Source: Lamellibrachia columna
Lineage: Eukaryota; Annelida; Polychaeta; Sabellida; Siboglinidae
DNA: 64,000 nucleotides
Assembly (NCBI GenBank): GCA_963662155.1
Contig: OY759266.1
Coordinates: forward strand, 58,129,010-58,193,009
Direction of reading: 5' to 3'
Within the stretch, counting starts at the first letter, position 1. Each line of letters begins with the position of its first letter. Of this stretch, positions 1 to 46,578 are shown in pieces. The position numbers and the translations under genes were made by a program. The notes under the pieces are model-generated. The model saw only the letters and a program-made list of their open reading frames with translations, was not told the DNA's origin and made no database searches.

Positions 1-3000
1 ACTATACTTCGTCCCTGCCAGCGATTGATCTGCACATGCCAGGGAAACCCCACATGCATTTGTAACATGGGTGCCTATTGGATAATTCATATTTAATGAT
101 GTCAATAATTTTGGGAATACCTGGGAAACACCAAAGCAACGATGACGAACAAAGTTGTGAGAATTACAAACAAGTTCGATACTGTGCCAATTTACTTCAT
201 AGTTCATACTGGTGATGCTAAGGAGACATACAATCTGATTGAAAATACTGTGTCATGGCATTCTGATTAATGTGATATTTGAAAGTGAACTTTGGAGGCT
301 TCGATCTGCAGTGAATCGAGAATAGCGTTGATGTTTTCCTGACCCAGGCCAGTGTGTGCAAAACGTCAGCATCAAACATAATGCTATTTTACTGTGTCAT
401 AAAATAATAAAATTCATATTGAAATGTTTATTAAATTCATTACGTTATTTTATTGGTCTGCTAGTTATATGAGAAATGGCCAATTAAAAACAATCTGGGC
501 CAGTTCGTTTGAACGGAACTAACATAATAACATGATTCACTAATGTTGTTGTGTAATTTGATGTGGAAACATAAAATAATCCTGGGGAATATGGCGGATG
601 CAGCATACGTAAACACAAGCCCAGACAACACGAGTTCTGTAATGACGATGCTCATTCGCTGCATATAATCAGCCAACTGCTGCCTGTGTGTTCGAATAGG
701 CCAATCATAGCGCTTTCCAGTGGTGTAATGCTTTACATATTTAGATACAATGAATGGAAGGGTAAATTTATTCTGCAGAGTGTAATAAACACATCCGAAT
801 ATGGGCATACGAATATGATATCTTTTGTAAGCTAGATCGTCATTAGCTATCATTGACCATGCTCATGAAAAGAAAGATGATTCAGCTTTCCTTTGATACC
901 ATTTATTCCTGTGTCAGGCAAAGGAAATTTTTTTACTACAGAGTGACATCAAAATCAGCCAAAATATGTCCAGAACCTGTTCAGACTGATCGTGTGGGCC
1001 AAACTTCTTTGCCAGTGGCACCAATTCAATCTTTGCCATCGTTTATGTAGGGTAATGCAAATTTGTTGCAGCATATGTGCTGCCACCTGCTGTATATCAT
1101 GAACGTTAATTGGGGAAGCAAAGTGATCATCATGACAAACTAAGATTCTGTCATATTTTTGCCCTTCGCTGCAATGCTGAAGTTTAAGATATTTTTCCAT
1201 AACTAGATTATGCTCGTTTTCTAAAGTAGGGAGTCACACAGACTCCTACCAGGAGCTGTATACAGAATCCAGAGGATAAAGCAAGCAGTCCTGGACTCAC
1301 AGACTCCATGGAACATCAAAGCCTGTCACTGCCTGGAAGGGGCGTCCAAAGAAAGAAAAATTGTTTCATGACTAAAAAAATTTAGATGAGATGTGTATTA
1401 AAGTTGTCTGTGCTGTGTCTTTATGTATTAAAATGGAAATCTGTCTGCGAAATTAAGTAATTCATCAGCATTTACACAATAATTGAAATTAATAAATCAT
1501 GGTTTGTGAGTAAAATGTTTACATATTAGCATATTTTTCCTCATACACAATGCTAAACCTGTCGAACACGTCAGTGCAGAGACTGGGCTTTGTGCCTATG
1601 AAAGTTGTTCTCTTACAAACAGAACACTTGTCAACAAACTACACATTAGCCAGGACAGGCTGACATAATGCCAGATCAGATGAACACTGAGTCTGAAATG
1701 ATGATGTTGTGGGTGCTAAGTGCAAATACAAGCATTATAAATGGTTTTTCAAGTTTCCCTGTAGCTTTAAAACTAAAATTTACACCTGTCTGAAGTTGCC
1801 TATAGACCATAGTTAGGCAGATTGTTGTGTAGCGACACCTAGTGAATGAACAGTGAAATAGTCCCAGGAGAGCCATTTCCAGTTTAGCTCCTGCTAAAAA
1901 CTAGTATAGCTGAAAGCGGGAGACTTAACAACATGAATGTCAACATTGTATTAAAGTACGTACAATCTGACTAATCATGGGCTTGTCTTTTAGCTCAATA
2001 AAAAAGTTTCATGTTCTAATACCACATGATGAAAACATGACGGGTTTTTTCTCAAAAACAAAAATATCGGATCATCAGATCCGTAAACCAACTAATAGAA
2101 AATAAAAGGCCTAAATAACATTCATGGAATTCCCAGTCTTATTTGATCACGGAAGTCGTGATCTCATACTATGACAAGGTTTTTCCAATTTAGAAGTGGA
2201 CATTCGCTTGTTATAATAGTTACTGTATGTTTAATTAATGATGAGCATTAGTCATTTAGAACTAGCTAGTCTAAACAATATGGTAATTGAGTCACTAACT
2301 GTGTTAAGATATGAATATAAACATTTCAACTTTTAGAATCAATACCACTGGTATTTCCAGGTGACGACGCATACACATAGCTAGTCGTATAGTGCAGCTG
2401 AGCTATGAAAAGGAAAAAAAGCACAACAATTGTGTGTTTTGTCAGGCCAAGTCTTATGAGCAATACCCAAGGTGACAGCACGCGACTGATTGATACGATA
2501 ATGGGTTGTATAATGTCAGTGTTGATGACACCCGGTATTGTGTCCTTGTCAGCTGACATCTTGCCTGGGATCTTAACTGTTCCACCTGCCCTTACATCTG
2601 CCCTGTCCTGGTGGCGGGGTGGGTGGTTCGCCCCTGGGCACCATTCAGAATACATCCTATCTACCACTGAGTGCGACACCTGTCAGGAATTTAGAAATCT
2701 CAGGTAGCAAGTATGTGTCTCCCCACTTGTTACTTAGAGGCACTGTTTCAAGGGTTATATGGTTCTGACTGTCTGGGTAATCCTGGGGACAAACAGCTTA
2801 CTATGTAGGAATGCTCTAGATGTGCTAATATGGTACAGTTATTTAATTCTGTCCACTAAAACTCTCATCTTTGAACCTTGTGTGTTTGCTGGCATGTAGT
2901 GGAGTGGTACTGAGACGGGATAGTTTGACTTGATTGCCATTGATAGTGGGTGTAGTACTTGATGCGTTCAAGTACTCATGTGATGTGTGAGTAAGAGTGG

Positions 3001-4856
3001 TCACAGCCAGCCGCACAATACGCAGTCGTTTCTGCCGTCACATTGCTCAGGTAGCACAATGTATTTGGGAGGTTCAAGCACATCACTGATGACTGAATGT
3101 AAGTTTCCTGTGACAAACTCGTCTGATTTCACATGTTGACTCAAAGTGAGGCTTGGTAGCACAACTGTGGAGTGCCTGACTCATTTTAATTCCACGTCAT
3201 TACATTTCAAATGTATAACTGAGTACCTGGCTGTGGAATTACTAACACATTTTGTGCATTGATTATAGCATGGCTGAATGTTTTTTTAAGGATTCATGTT
3301 GGAATGAACCAGTCTGTCAGGTGTGAAGTACAAAGGCACTTAGGTTTGTGTTAAGGACAAGCGTTATATAAGCGCATTAGCATTGTGTGAGTAACAGTGT
3401 TGCTGATACTATTATAAACATCCAATGTTCGAGATGAATCGTACGTGTACAATGGAGGTCATGTTAACCTGACCATGTCTTGCATTATGACATGTTATTT
3501 AATCGACCCATTATGCCTGTTATGGTGCAGCTCAGTGCAGCAGTTGAATTGTGTAAATATAACCTGTTTACGACAGTTGGCACTACTGGTCGTGTTTAAA
3601 TAAGCAGCCATCTGAGCCCATGTTCTCAGAAGACATACATTTCTAACTCAAGTTTTCTGTAAATATGGTGACAAAACTATCACGGAATATCTAACACCAA
3701 AATAATGTGGCAAATTTAAAGTGATACCAAAGGCATTTTGGGGGCCTTTGCACCTATAAGAGTACTTGAAAACTAACCATTTGCAACTATAATCAAGCAT
3801 ATCACCCAAGTAGGTAACTAAATATACCTCATTGAACACCGAAAATCTTTTTTTGCATGGGCAGTGCCATATTTGTTCAGAATCCTATGTCAAGAGTGCT
3901 GACTAGGTTTCCCACAACTCCAACTTTAAGTTTGGACATGCTGTTTGCATCTAAAATCAACTTATTTGGCAAGATAGTCCATTCATTCATTATTTACTAA
4001 CCACCTTGCGTTCCGATTTGACAGTTCTTCAGTCAAGTGTTTGCGTTGTGTCGAAGCCTTCAGCTGAGGTACATGCTGGAAGATTGTTGGTACTGCTTCA
4101 GGCTTAAACGTTCTCTGTTGCCGACCTTTTGACTCATTAGTTGATGAAAATATATCAACTTCAAAACATGACTCTTCAAAATGGGTCGAACAAAGTCTAG
4201 CATATCGTGTGGGATTCCGACCAGCCTGCCCGCAATTGTGAATTCATTGCATCACTATTATCTGTTTTTCGAGAGGAAATCGAAAAAAACATGTAAATCC
4301 AATATAAAAGCAAAAAAATTTAACTGCACATCTCAACCACGTTAAACATACACGTGATATGTACAGCCTATGTCACAGCCGCATTGGGGGTTAAGGGGCT
4401 GCTCGCCATTGATTGGTAAAAATTGCAAACACTGATGAATATGTCAGCCTCCATGAAAAATTACATTAGACCAAAATTTCACACTTAGATCAGATTCCCA
4501 GTAAACCACTTGCATGATATTCTTGATTATAGTTGCAATTGGTTATTTTTTGGCACTCTTATTATAGTTTAAGATTATGATTCAAGCCTTTCAGTCTTTG
4601 CTGAGATTCAACATGGATTATGTAATACTTTGGTATATTTATTCAGTTTAGCACATCAGAAAATATTTACCCAGATATTCCAAGAATTAACCCCCAGGGA
4701 CAGTTTTGAATCCATATTTAGGAAAAACAAGAGTTATGAAGTCTTTCAAGAATACATTGTAATTGTCAATTTGTGTGTGCATTATGCAACTGCGTGTACG
4801 TGACAGCAGTGATAATCATGATAACCAAGTGATAACTACATCTTGCTTCCTTCCAG
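1..4856. other. Non-coding stretch left of the first visible cytohesin exon
   Basis: No exon could be supported here. The sequence is AT-rich with moderate CpG content and several short open frames on both strands, none of which resembles a known protein. It is probably 5' flank or the first intron of the cytohesin gene, because the exon at 4857 starts in phase 1 and needs an upstream exon carrying the start codon. Small perfect hairpins are visible near 2068-2083 and 2143-2163. I did not find the short start exon typical of cytohesins. Confidence 0.5.
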
Positions 4857-40346
<35,490 letters not shown>

Positions 40347-41945
40347 TGCGTGGACGTCGTGTGGACTGACCAGAGGTTACCAGGAGATACCATCACATCT
40401 CACTCAGTGGGGCCTTGTTGACTGCGACGTGAGAGAGAGATTGAGGTGTTTATGGTCGGAATGTCATCCAGTGAATAACGCATTTGTGTGGGTGATTGTG
40501 CCAGTGGAACCAGAACATTACGTCAGGTTCAACACTGCATGTGTCGATGAACGTCCTTGTGGCATCATGAACAGGACATCAGGGAATCGACACAGTCACT
40601 TAACTGTTTGCCTTTGCCCCTCGGTCTGTGGCATGTACATAACTCATATCTACCTGAGAGACTTCACTGCTGTAATTAGTTGGACTGTATCCACAGTACA
40701 GTGCTAGTGATGCAAGTCTTGCTGGAGCTTTGCTTTGTAAATATGCTAGTTTATATTATATGTACACAGCTATTATTATATATGTGGCTATGCTATAGAA
40801 GTTGCAAATTGTCTAGAGTCGTTCAGGGATGAACCATCAATAAATCATGTATTCATAATTTCATATTTGCAATCTCTACATTGACACTGTCTTGGTCTGT
40901 GTGGTGTCTACAATGACATTGTCTTTGATCTTTGTGATGTCTTCATTGACACTATCTTGGTCTGTGTGATGTCTACATTGACATTGTCTTGGATCTGTGT
41001 GATGTCTTCATTGACACTGTCTTGGTCTGTATGATGTCTTCATTGACACTATCTTGGTCTGTGTGATGTCTTCATTGACACTATCTTGGTCTGTGTGATG
41101 TCTACATTGACATTGTCTTGGATCTGTGTGATGTCTTCATTGACACTGTCTTGGTCTGTATGATGTCTGCATTGACACTGTCTTGGTCTGTGTGGTGTCT
41201 ACAATGACACTATCTTGGTCTGTGTGATGTCTACATTGACATTGTCTTGGATCTGTGTGATGTCTTCATTGACACTGTCTTGGTCTGTATGATGTCTTCA
41301 TTGACACTATCTTGGTCTGTGTGATGTCTTCATTGACACTATCTTGGTCTGTGTGATGTCTACATTGACATTGTCTTGGATCTGTGTGATGTCTTCATTG
41401 ACACTGTCTTGGTCTGTATGATGTCTTCATTGACACTGTCTTGGTCTGTGTGGTGTCTACAATGACACTATCTTGGTCTGTGTGATGTCTACATTGACAT
41501 TGTCTTGGATCTGTGTGATGTCTTCATTGACACTGTCTTGGTTTGTGTGATGTCTACATTGACATTGTCTTGGTCTGTATGATGTCTGCATTGACACTGT
41601 CTTGATCTGTATGATGTCTGCATTGACACTGTCTTGGTCTGTGTGATGTCTACATTGACACTGTCTTGGCCTGTATGATATCTGCATTGTCAGGAGTTTG
41701 TTTGTTATATGTCAAGAAAATCAAAGAAATCTTGAAAAATTATATATTTATTAAGCACTGCCCCTTGACTTTTTAAGTGAATGCAGTGATCAAGAAATAG
41801 TTATCATGTGCCAAACCAAGCATGTCTTAAGCAGTATACTGTGTATGTTGCTCTGTGAAAATATAAATATTTTCTTAGGAGGCAGGATAAGGCATGCAAT
41901 TGCACACAGTGTCTGTAAATATTTTGTACATAAAAATAAAATTAT
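40347..41945 (+). other. CYTH: Cytohesin 3' UTR and polyadenylation signals
   Basis: AATAAA occurs at 40839-40844 and again at 41935-41940. The first is followed by GT-rich minisatellite units, which could serve as a downstream element; the second is followed by GGTGTTTCTGTTCC. Either could end the transcript, giving a 3' UTR of about 0.5 or 1.6 kb. The long open frame across 40228-40707 is a by-product of this UTR. Confidence 0.6.
40865..41697. repeat. Minisatellite about 33 bp, about 25 copies
   Basis: Units contain TCTTGGTCTGTGTGATGTCT and ACATTGACATTG. Larger blocks of three to four units recur in the same order, showing higher-order duplication. Confidence 0.95.
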
Positions 41946-42104
41946 TTGAATATATTCATCAAATGGTGTTTCTGTTCCAGTGTTGTTAATTAATTTGTTA
42001 CATCCCCAAGTTTTGTGTGATTTGTTATCACATTCAGTTAAGAATCAGTTTGTATGTTCTGACTGCACAAACTGCAGTTTGTAGTTCACAGTGTTTGCTG
42101 TATA

Positions 42105-42245
42105 TGTCAACGTCCCTGTGCCCAGGATGTATATGTCAACATCCCTGTGCCCAGGATGTATATGTCAACGTCCCTGTGCCCAGGATGTATATGTCAATGT
42201 CCCTGTGCCCAGGATGTATATGTCAACGTCCCTGTGCCCAGGATG
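42105..42245. repeat. 29-bp tandem repeat, 5 copies
   Basis: Near-perfect units contain CCCTGTGCCCAGGATGTATA. Confidence 0.95.
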
Positions 42246-42439
42246 CAGGTGTGTTTTATGGTAGTCGTTTTATCAGTGTCATATCTAGGATCTCGCAAAG
42301 GGGGTGGCTGGGGGGTCCAAGCCTAGTCACCCATGCTACGCATATTGGCGCAGTGGAAAAATAGGGTAACAAATCTAAACATTTACACCAAAGGGGGGCC
42401 ATGGCCCAATAGCCCAGCCCCCTAAATACTCCACTGCGG

Positions 42440-43352
42440 TTTATAGACCACCACTCTGTGAGTTCATGGCAGGTTTATAGACCACCACTCTGTGAGTTCA
42501 TGGTAGGTTTATAGACCACCACTCTGTGAGTTCATGGCAGGTTTATAGACCACCACTCTGTGAGTTCATGGCAGGTATATAGACCACCACTCTGTGAGTT
42601 CAGGACAGGTTTATAGACCACCACTCTGTGAGTTCATGGCAGGTTTATAGACCACCACTCTGTGAGTTCATGGCAGGTATATAGACCACCACTCTGTGAG
42701 TTCAGGACAGGTTTATAGACCACCACTCTGTGAGTTCATGGCAGGTTTATAGACCACCACTCTGTGAGTTCATGGCAGGTTTATAGACCACCATTCTGTG
42801 AGTTCATGACAGGTTTATAGACTGCCACTCTGTGAGTTCATGGCAGGTTTATAGACTACCACTCTGTGAGTTCATGGCAGGTTTATAGACCACCACTCTG
42901 TGAGTTCATGGTAGGTTTATAGACCACCACTCTGTGAGTTCATGGCAGGTTTATAGACCACCACTCTGTGAGTTCATGGCAGGTATATAGACCACCACTC
43001 TGTGAGTTCAGGACAGGTTTATAGACCACCACTCTGTGAGTTCATGGCAGGTTTATAGACCACCACTCTGTGAGTTCATGGCAGGTTTATAGACCACCAT
43101 TCTGTGAGTTCATGACAGGTTTATAGACTGCCACTCTGTGAGTTCATGGCAGGTTTATAGACTACCACTCTGTGAGTTCATGGCAGGTTTATAGACCACC
43201 ACTCTGTGAGTTCATGGCAGGTTTATAGACCACCACTCTGTGAGTTCATGACAGGTTTATAGACCACCACTCTGAGTTCATGGCAGGTTTATAGACCACC
43301 ACTGTGAGTTCATGGCAGGTTTATAGACCACCACTCTGTGAGTTCATGACAG
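42440..43352. repeat. 34-bp minisatellite, about 27 copies, with 306-bp higher-order period
   Basis: Units are AGGTTTATAGACCACCACTC followed by TGTGAGTTCATGGC. The same series of variants (GTATATAG, TTCAGGACAGG, CCATTCTG, ACTGCCACTC) occurs twice; the CCATTCTG variant lies at 42791 and 43097, exactly nine units apart. Confidence 0.96.
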
Positions 43353-43355
43353 GTT

Positions 43356-43855
43356 ACACATTTGACAAGATTGCCATCCAATCCATGCTCAGATGGCAAG
43401 TGGGCAAGGAAGCCATTGGTTTATTCTCTGAGAATCCAAAATACAGAGTTATAATTAGCTTTTTTCCTTGTGTGCTATATTTCTCATTAAAACCAAATAA
43501 TTTGGTTACCCTTTGAGGCTGCAGTAAAACACTCCTCTGAAACTTTCATATCAGCACTTATTGTTACGCCTAAGTCATTTTCTTTTACAGTAGTACCTAA
43601 AACAGTATCTCCCATTTGATAGTTTACAGCCAAGTCCCCGTGTCCTGTATCTCCTGTATCCTACATTTACATTTCCCAAAATTTAATAACATCAGCCATT
43701 TTTCAGAACGTTTAACTAATTGTCTAGTTTTGTAAATGTTGCTTATCACCATCATTGTTAACGTTTCTAAACACTTGTGTCATCTGCAAATTTCAGTACG
43801 TTGCTTGTTATATTATCGTCCAATTCATTGAAAATTATTAGAAAGGTTAATTAAA
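43356..43855 (-). mobile_element. CR1-like LINE fragment: RT thumb and 3' UTR, decayed
   Basis: Read on the - strand this shows FNELDDNITSNVLKFADDTS with the FADD catalytic motif, then decayed sequence including AASKGNQI and HKEKS, and finally the 3' UTR shared with the copy at 8250-8345 (CCAATGGCTTCCTTGCCCAC). The frame is broken by several stops and frameshifts, and most of the C-terminal coding part is deleted. Confidence 0.8.
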
Positions 43856-44052
43856 GACCATGTGGTGAACTTCCTTGTCTTAAATCCATCTCAACATGGA
43901 TTCCTAAAAGCGAGGCCATGCTTAACAAACAATATTAATACGTTATGTTTTTTGTGTGTGAAGAAATCACTAAGTGGATAGACCAAGGATCACCAGTATA
44001 TATTATCTACTTAGATATTCAGAAAGCTTTTGACAAAGTGCCACATCATGGT
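43856..44052 (+). mobile_element. CR1-like LINE fragment: RT fingers and motif A, inverted relative to neighbours
   Basis: The + strand encodes LVLNPSQHGFLKARPCL and, after a frameshift, GSPVYIIYLDIQKAFDKVPH, the finger region and catalytic motif A of a CR1/Jockey-type reverse transcriptase. Its orientation is opposite to the RT pieces on both sides. Confidence 0.8.
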
Positions 44053-44126
44053 ATTGTCAGTCAGCCATTGTTCTATCCCGTCGATTATGCCGTCCCCGAT
44101 ACCATGGGCTTTTAATTTAGACGTTT
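44053..44126 (-). mobile_element. CR1-like LINE fragment: RT segment after motif A
   Basis: The - strand reads KLKAHGIGDGIIDGIEQWLT, which in intact elements directly follows the FDKVPH segment. Here it lies on the far side of the inverted piece. Confidence 0.7.
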
Positions 44127-44497
44127 TGTTGCCGCCTGCAAAACATCACAGTGTTCTACCAACATGTCATGTAACTGATGAAGTGTCATCACCTTCTGTG
44201 TCACATGGTCGAATATTCTGACACGAGACCCATGCAGATACCTGCATATGGTGACTGTCTTCATACCACGACAAGTTATTATATTCATGGGAATGCAGAT
44301 TACCACGTTGAAGCCAGAGTGAGAATTGTTGTGGAATTTGCTCATAACGTGGACTAGTGCGTCCAGTAGCGCACGGTCTAGCTGGTGGCAGCCAAAACAC
44401 CAGAACAACAACAACTAGACGAAGAACAGGGAGCAACAGAGGGAGAGCAGGTGGATGGTGAACTGGAGGAAGAGCAGGGGAGAGGGAGATGGAGAGG

Positions 44498-44507
44498 GAG
44501 AGGGAGG

Positions 44508-44539
<32 letters not shown>

Positions 44540-44552
44540 AGAGAGAGAGAGG

Positions 44553-44590
<38 letters not shown>

Positions 44591-44594
44591 GAGT

Positions 44595-44625
<31 letters not shown>

Positions 44626-44661
44626 GGGAGAGAGAGAGAGAGAGAGAGTGAGAGTGAGAGT

Positions 44662-44742
<81 letters not shown>

Positions 44743-45241
44743 TTGAGCTGGAAGAAAATTGCAAGAACCTTGATACGTGTATTTTGTGTGTAACCAATCG
44801 TAAAAGCATTTGCAGGTTTTACCCCAAATGTCATACACCTTGGGAGGAACCGTTTAATTTACCACATTATAAACTAACTTTACATATAATTGTTATAGTT
44901 CAGCGCTGACTTGCAATAAATGGTACCTTATCAATTAACATGAAAATTAGTGACGACGACTTAATAATATGATATGTTGCAGCCTATATGTGTTATCAGT
45001 AAGGTTTGGAATTGACGGCGGAATTGCTTAGTAACGTTATATTATTTAATAGTTATTGATAACTAACTTTAGGTATGTCATAATTACTGGCGACGAACTT
45101 TGGGCATCCCTGTACATAGTGCGGACGGACATAAGACACCTTGTCGAATTACAGACGGCCAGGAAGACGGAAATGAGCTACCGAGTTCCTTATTCCGTCA
45201 TGTGCACCCTCTCGTCTTTGCAACGCTCTGTAAAATCTACC
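44498..45241. mobile_element. Dispersed repeat headed by a GA-rich tract, copy 2
   Basis: GA-rich sequence (44498-44740, with GTGA-type variants and a G9 run) continues into the unique body CGTTGAGCTGGAAG...GTAAAATCTACC. That body matches 12359-12892 with about ten substitutions. After 45241 the two loci diverge completely, which defines one end of the unit. The copy lies inside a decayed CR1-like LINE. Confidence 0.78.
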
Positions 45242-45299
45242 ATTGTTTATGTGCGCCACCTGCTGGTTAAATGCATCCAACTGAAATCGGGGCGACACA

Positions 45300-45970
45300 A
45301 AACCTGACGATATTAGGGCACTTAACGTTATTCATTTACGTTTTCCGCCATTAAAAAACTTTTATTATTTCCAGCTTCTATAGGTCCAACCTTATCTCGT
45401 ATGTTTTGTTTACTCCTGACATATGCATAAAAACTCTTGCTGTCATTTTTATGTTAATTGCTAATTTGTAGCTTATTAGAGAATGTCTAATTTAAGTGCC
45501 TCTTTGTAATTCGTTTTCCTTGTTTTTAAGGGTCAATCATACTCTCAATTTCATATTTTAGAATGTTCCAAAATTCAATTGCTGTTTTATTCCTCAGCAT
45601 GTTATTCCAATCTAGCTTTGCTAAGTATTTTCTCATATCTTTATATTTACCTTTGTGGAAGTTTCTCCTATATTTCTTTTTTATCTTTACTTTCTGATTT
45701 TACTTTGATATCAAAATGTATTTGGTTACTATCACTGTTATACTAATGGTTCATGTATTTTGACATTGTCCACTAATTCATTTTGTGAAAACAAAACTAT
45801 ATCTAATACATTCTCTCCCCTGGTTGGTTCTAGCACGTGTTGAGCATGGAAGCTATCCTGTATTAAAAATAGAAACTGTTGGTCCTCACCCCTGTACTCT
45901 AAAGATATTAACCCCGTGCGTGGGGTGTTTAACTTCCCTTGGCATAGACATCAGATAGAATGGACTGGTA
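45300..45970 (-). mobile_element. CR1-like LINE fragment: endonuclease end and linker to RT
   Basis: On the - strand, GKLNTPRTGLISLEYRGEDQ and QDSFHAQHVLEPTRGENVLD (45.9-45.8 kb) match the C-terminal half of an apurinic-type LINE endonuclease. FHKGKYKDMRKYLAKLDWNN (about 45.65 kb) and FYAYVRSKQNIRDKVGPIEA (about 45.4 kb) match the linker before the RT. Several stop codons interrupt it. It is probably the upstream part of the element whose RT pieces lie at 43.4-44.1 kb, split by the GA-linked repeat. Confidence 0.8.
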
Positions 45971-46109
45971 AAACACACGGTAACACAACTATATAACTCG
46001 TTTTATGTGTAATAGCTGGTGTAACATGATTACAATTGATTGGACTAACGTAACAGCTGGTGTAACATGATTCTAAAGTATTTTGTGGTTTCTGCTGGTA
46101 AAAAATATA

Positions 46110-46325
46110 GCGGCTACCCAAAATGGAGACATTAGTTATAAAAAACGCCTACAAGAATGTGGTTTAACAACCCCTCGAGACAAGGAGATTGAGAGGATAT
46201 TAAATACACATAGATTACAATTGATTGGACTAACGATACTCCAATGGCTTCCTCGACCACTTGCCATCTGGGATTTTGTTTTGGATGGCAGTCTTGCTAA
46301 ACATATTGTGGGAAAAACCTGTGTC
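46110..46325 (+). mobile_element. CR1-like LINE 3' end, internally deleted
   Basis: The frame NGDISYKKRLQECGLTT...RDKEIERILN matches the C-terminal ORF of the copy at 7.7-8.3 kb, then jumps over most of the remaining coding region straight into the shared 3' UTR (CCAATGGCTTCCTCGACCAC). Confidence 0.82.
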
Positions 46326-46480
46326 GTCTCTGGTGGATAAAAAAACACTACATTTGTCGACGCCCGATTCACGTTCCAAGTGGCGCCACTGGTGGGGAAT
46401 TTGCGCCACATTCTGTCCTGTTCTAACCTGTTTCTTCTGAACTGTTTGGCAGGTACCCAGCCCACCGTGTGACGCTACAG

Positions 46481-46578
46481 GCATGCATGCATGCATACAT
46501 ACATAAATACATACATACATACATACATACATACATACATACATACATACATACATACATACATACATACATACACAC
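46481..46578. repeat. (CATA)n / (CATG)n microsatellite
   Basis: About 24 tetranucleotide units, beginning CATGCATGCATG and continuing as CATA. It forms the 3' tail of the - strand LINE to its right (TATG on that strand). Confidence 0.95.

Noticed and set aside
461..1200. Two - strand open frames (130 and 81 codons), one with a hydrophobic segment
   Set aside because: Neither matches a protein I recognise, they are separated by several stops, and no splice sites join them convincingly. Possibly an old pseudogene, but unsupported.
2326..2707. Overlapping frames of 117 (-) and 100 (+) codons
   Set aside because: They open simultaneously on opposite strands in a slightly GC-richer patch, with no recognisable product.
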